Below, one piece after another: positions 62,958 to 64,000 of a stretch of 64,000 bases of DNA. The first letter of the stretch is position 1. Each line of letters starts with the position of its first letter. A program made the position numbers and the translations under genes. The DNA is from Flexibacter flexilis DSM 6793 (GTDB taxonomy: Bacteria > Bacteroidota > Bacteroidia > Cytophagales > Flexibacteraceae), in contig NZ_FOLE01000001.1 of NCBI RefSeq assembly GCF_900112255.1, forward strand, positions 496,001 to 560,000, in the 5' to 3' direction. Below the pieces are notes generated by a model. It did no database searches. It had not been told where the DNA came from and was given only the letters and a program-made list of their open reading frames with translations.

Positions 62958-63350
62958 ATTCGTAAATGTATTTAGTTGTAAGTCCAGCAGCCTATTGGGT
63001 ATTGGTTTTGCGCCCATAATATATTGAGAAGAGAAGGGTTTAAAAATTTCTCTAAAGTTAGAGAATAGGCGAATAAATCGCAAATTCTTTACCCAATATT
63101 ACACTTACAAACATTATCCCAACAAACCAAAGCAGTCCGAAGAAGTGAGATCAAATTGCTTTTGCGTGGCTTAAAATCAGATTTATATTAAATTTTTACT
63201 TAGTTTAATAAACAAATACTTACATTAGATTCTTGCTTATGGAATAATTTATACCACCCCAAGCCTTATTTTTTGTGTCAAATAGTTGGTAATATTATTT
63301 CTTTATTTGCTATTTAACAAATATTATCGTCATTTTTCTATAAAAATTAA
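62958..63350. other. 393-bp AT-rich divergent gap
   Basis: Between the DUF7832-like gene (-) and the Nif3-family gene (+). No full promoter match or RNA gene was seen. It must hold both promoters. Confidence 0.45.
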
Positions 63351-64000
63351 ATGTATCAAATTCAGGACATCACTCGTTTCTTGGAAAGCCTCGCCCCTCT
63401 TTCGCTGCAAGAATCTTACGACAATGCAGGACTTATCGTCGGGCAACCCAACCAAACCGTCACGGGCATACTCATTTGCTTGGATTGTACCGAAGAAGTC
63501 GTGCAAGAAGCCATCAAAACAAACTGTAATCTTATTGTGGCGCACCACCCCATCGTTTTCAAGGGGTTAAAACGCTTTAACGGCAACTCGTATGTAGAAC
63601 GTACCGTGATGAAAGCCATCAAAAACGACATTGCTATTTACGCTGCACACACCAATCTGGATAATGTTTATAACGGTGTAAATCAACGTATTGCGCAACA
63701 ACTGGATTTGCAAAATACGCGCATTCTTTCACCCAAAAAACAATTACTTCGCAAACTGACCGTATTTGTGCCAGCAACACACAGCCCTGCCCTACTCGAT
63801 GCGCTACACGCTGCAGGCGCAGGTAACATCGGCAATTATTCGCATTGCAGTTTTGTAAGCGAAGGAACGGGAACGTTTTTGCCCAACGCGCAAGCCAACC
63901 CCAGCATCGGCAAAGTCAATGAACTGGAGCACGTAAGCGAACAAAAAATTGAAGTGATTTTGCCAGCCTTTGCCGAAAGTCGCGTATTGCAGGCCATGCG
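63351..64000 (+). CDS. Nif3-like dinuclear metal centre protein (partial, cut by window end)
   Basis: The frame is open from the ATG at 63351 to the last base, 216 full codons. MYQIQDITRFLESLAPLSLQ, then ESYDNAGLIVGQPNQ, the metal-binding LIVAHHPIVFKGLKRF and YAAHTNLDNVYNGVNQRIAQ match the NIF3/YbgI family of hexameric dimetal proteins (GTP cyclohydrolase I type 2-like). The ligand His residues and Asp are present. Role uncertain; YbgI has been linked to DNA-damage responses. It is listed although it has no stop in the window. Confidence 0.92.
   Translation, partial: MYQIQDITRFLESLAPLSLQESYDNAGLIVGQPNQTVTGILICLDCTEEVVQEAIKTNCNLIVAHHPIVFKGLKRFNGNSYVERTVMKAIKNDIAIYAAHTNLDNVYNGVNQRIAQQLDLQNTRILSPKKQLLRKLTVFVPATHSPALLDALHAAGAGNIGNYSHCSFVSEGTGTFLPNAQANPSIGKVNELEHVSEQKIEVILPAFAESRVLQAM

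Noticed and set aside
62958-63083. 42-codon extension of the DUF7832-like protein
   Set aside because: The extra segment is outside the family pattern and AT-rich; the Met at 62957 starts the conserved region closely.

Overview
The window looks like chromosomal DNA of a gliding-type Bacteroidota bacterium, most likely order Cytophagales. The evidence is several Type IX secretion (T9SS) cargo proteins with type A or type B C-terminal sorting domains, many Bacteroidota-only families (GWxTD lipoprotein, GSCFA, DUF3822, RprY-like regulator, CHASE2, FloA), lipoproteins with short lipoboxes, and promoters of the Bacteroidota form TTTG-N19/20-TAnnTTTG (clearest before iaaA, the PP2C gene, the helicase, the Spy-like gene and the tRNA-Glu cluster). 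Genus cannot be fixed from the sequence alone.

Layout. 1-5 kb: ridA-folB, an OmpR-type regulator, a small lipoprotein under a striking Zur/Fur-like palindromic operator, an M48 protease, an Lrp regulator and a TauE/SafE transporter. 5-12 kb: a large T9SS type B surface protein, isoaspartyl peptidase, a MauG/CCP-type dihaem peroxidase, a PP2C phosphatase with a LysM-like tail, and a Tat/T9SS intradiol dioxygenase. 12-17 kb: miaB, ybaB, recQ and a nitronate monooxygenase-like enzyme. 17-23 kb: a PLD-like/zinc-knuckle protein, a membrane Ser/Thr kinase, an FtsX-like permease, a LytTR regulator, NfeD-FloA and a methyltransferase. 23-32 kb: a second dihaem peroxidase, GSCFA and CHASE2 proteins, then a signalling group (GAF-PAS-PAS sensor without kinase, V4R-like protein, GAF-PAS-SpoIIE phosphatase). 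32-41 kb: GWxTD lipoprotein, GT-C-like membrane protein, orphan oxidase subunit III, NlpC/P60, MORN-type protein, Spy-like protein, DEAD-box helicase with a long leader, def and DUF3822. 41.6-50.1 kb: a complete kdp potassium-uptake locus on the minus strand (kdpF-A-B-C, then kdpD, kdpE), including a 40-residue kdpF. 50-55.5 kb: queG, a tandem pair of T9SS-secreted paralogues each with its own terminator, and thiN. 55.6-57.6 kb: an AT-rich SIR2-TPR gene with six near-identical 132-bp internal repeats, a plausible anti-phage NADase. 57.9-64 kb: purU, three identical tRNA-Glu genes in 122-bp tandem units, gapA, an MltD-type transglycosylase, a DUF7832-like protein and the start of a Nif3-family gene cut by the window end.

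The window also carries two interspersed repeat families. One is a perfect palindrome (arms GTAGATACGCA) found three times, each time exactly between two convergent genes. The other is a REP-like element with the core GCC-TTTA-GGCGTGGCATCTTTGTAG, scattered at 23.7 and 25.0 kb and built into a 107-bp tandem array between kdpC and kdpD.

Most genes are housekeeping or single-function. No prophage, insertion sequence, CRISPR array or rRNA was seen. The best candidates for new biology are the SIR2-TPR gene, the operator-controlled lipoprotein, the kinase-less GAF/PAS-V4R-SpoIIE group and the palindromes in convergent gaps.
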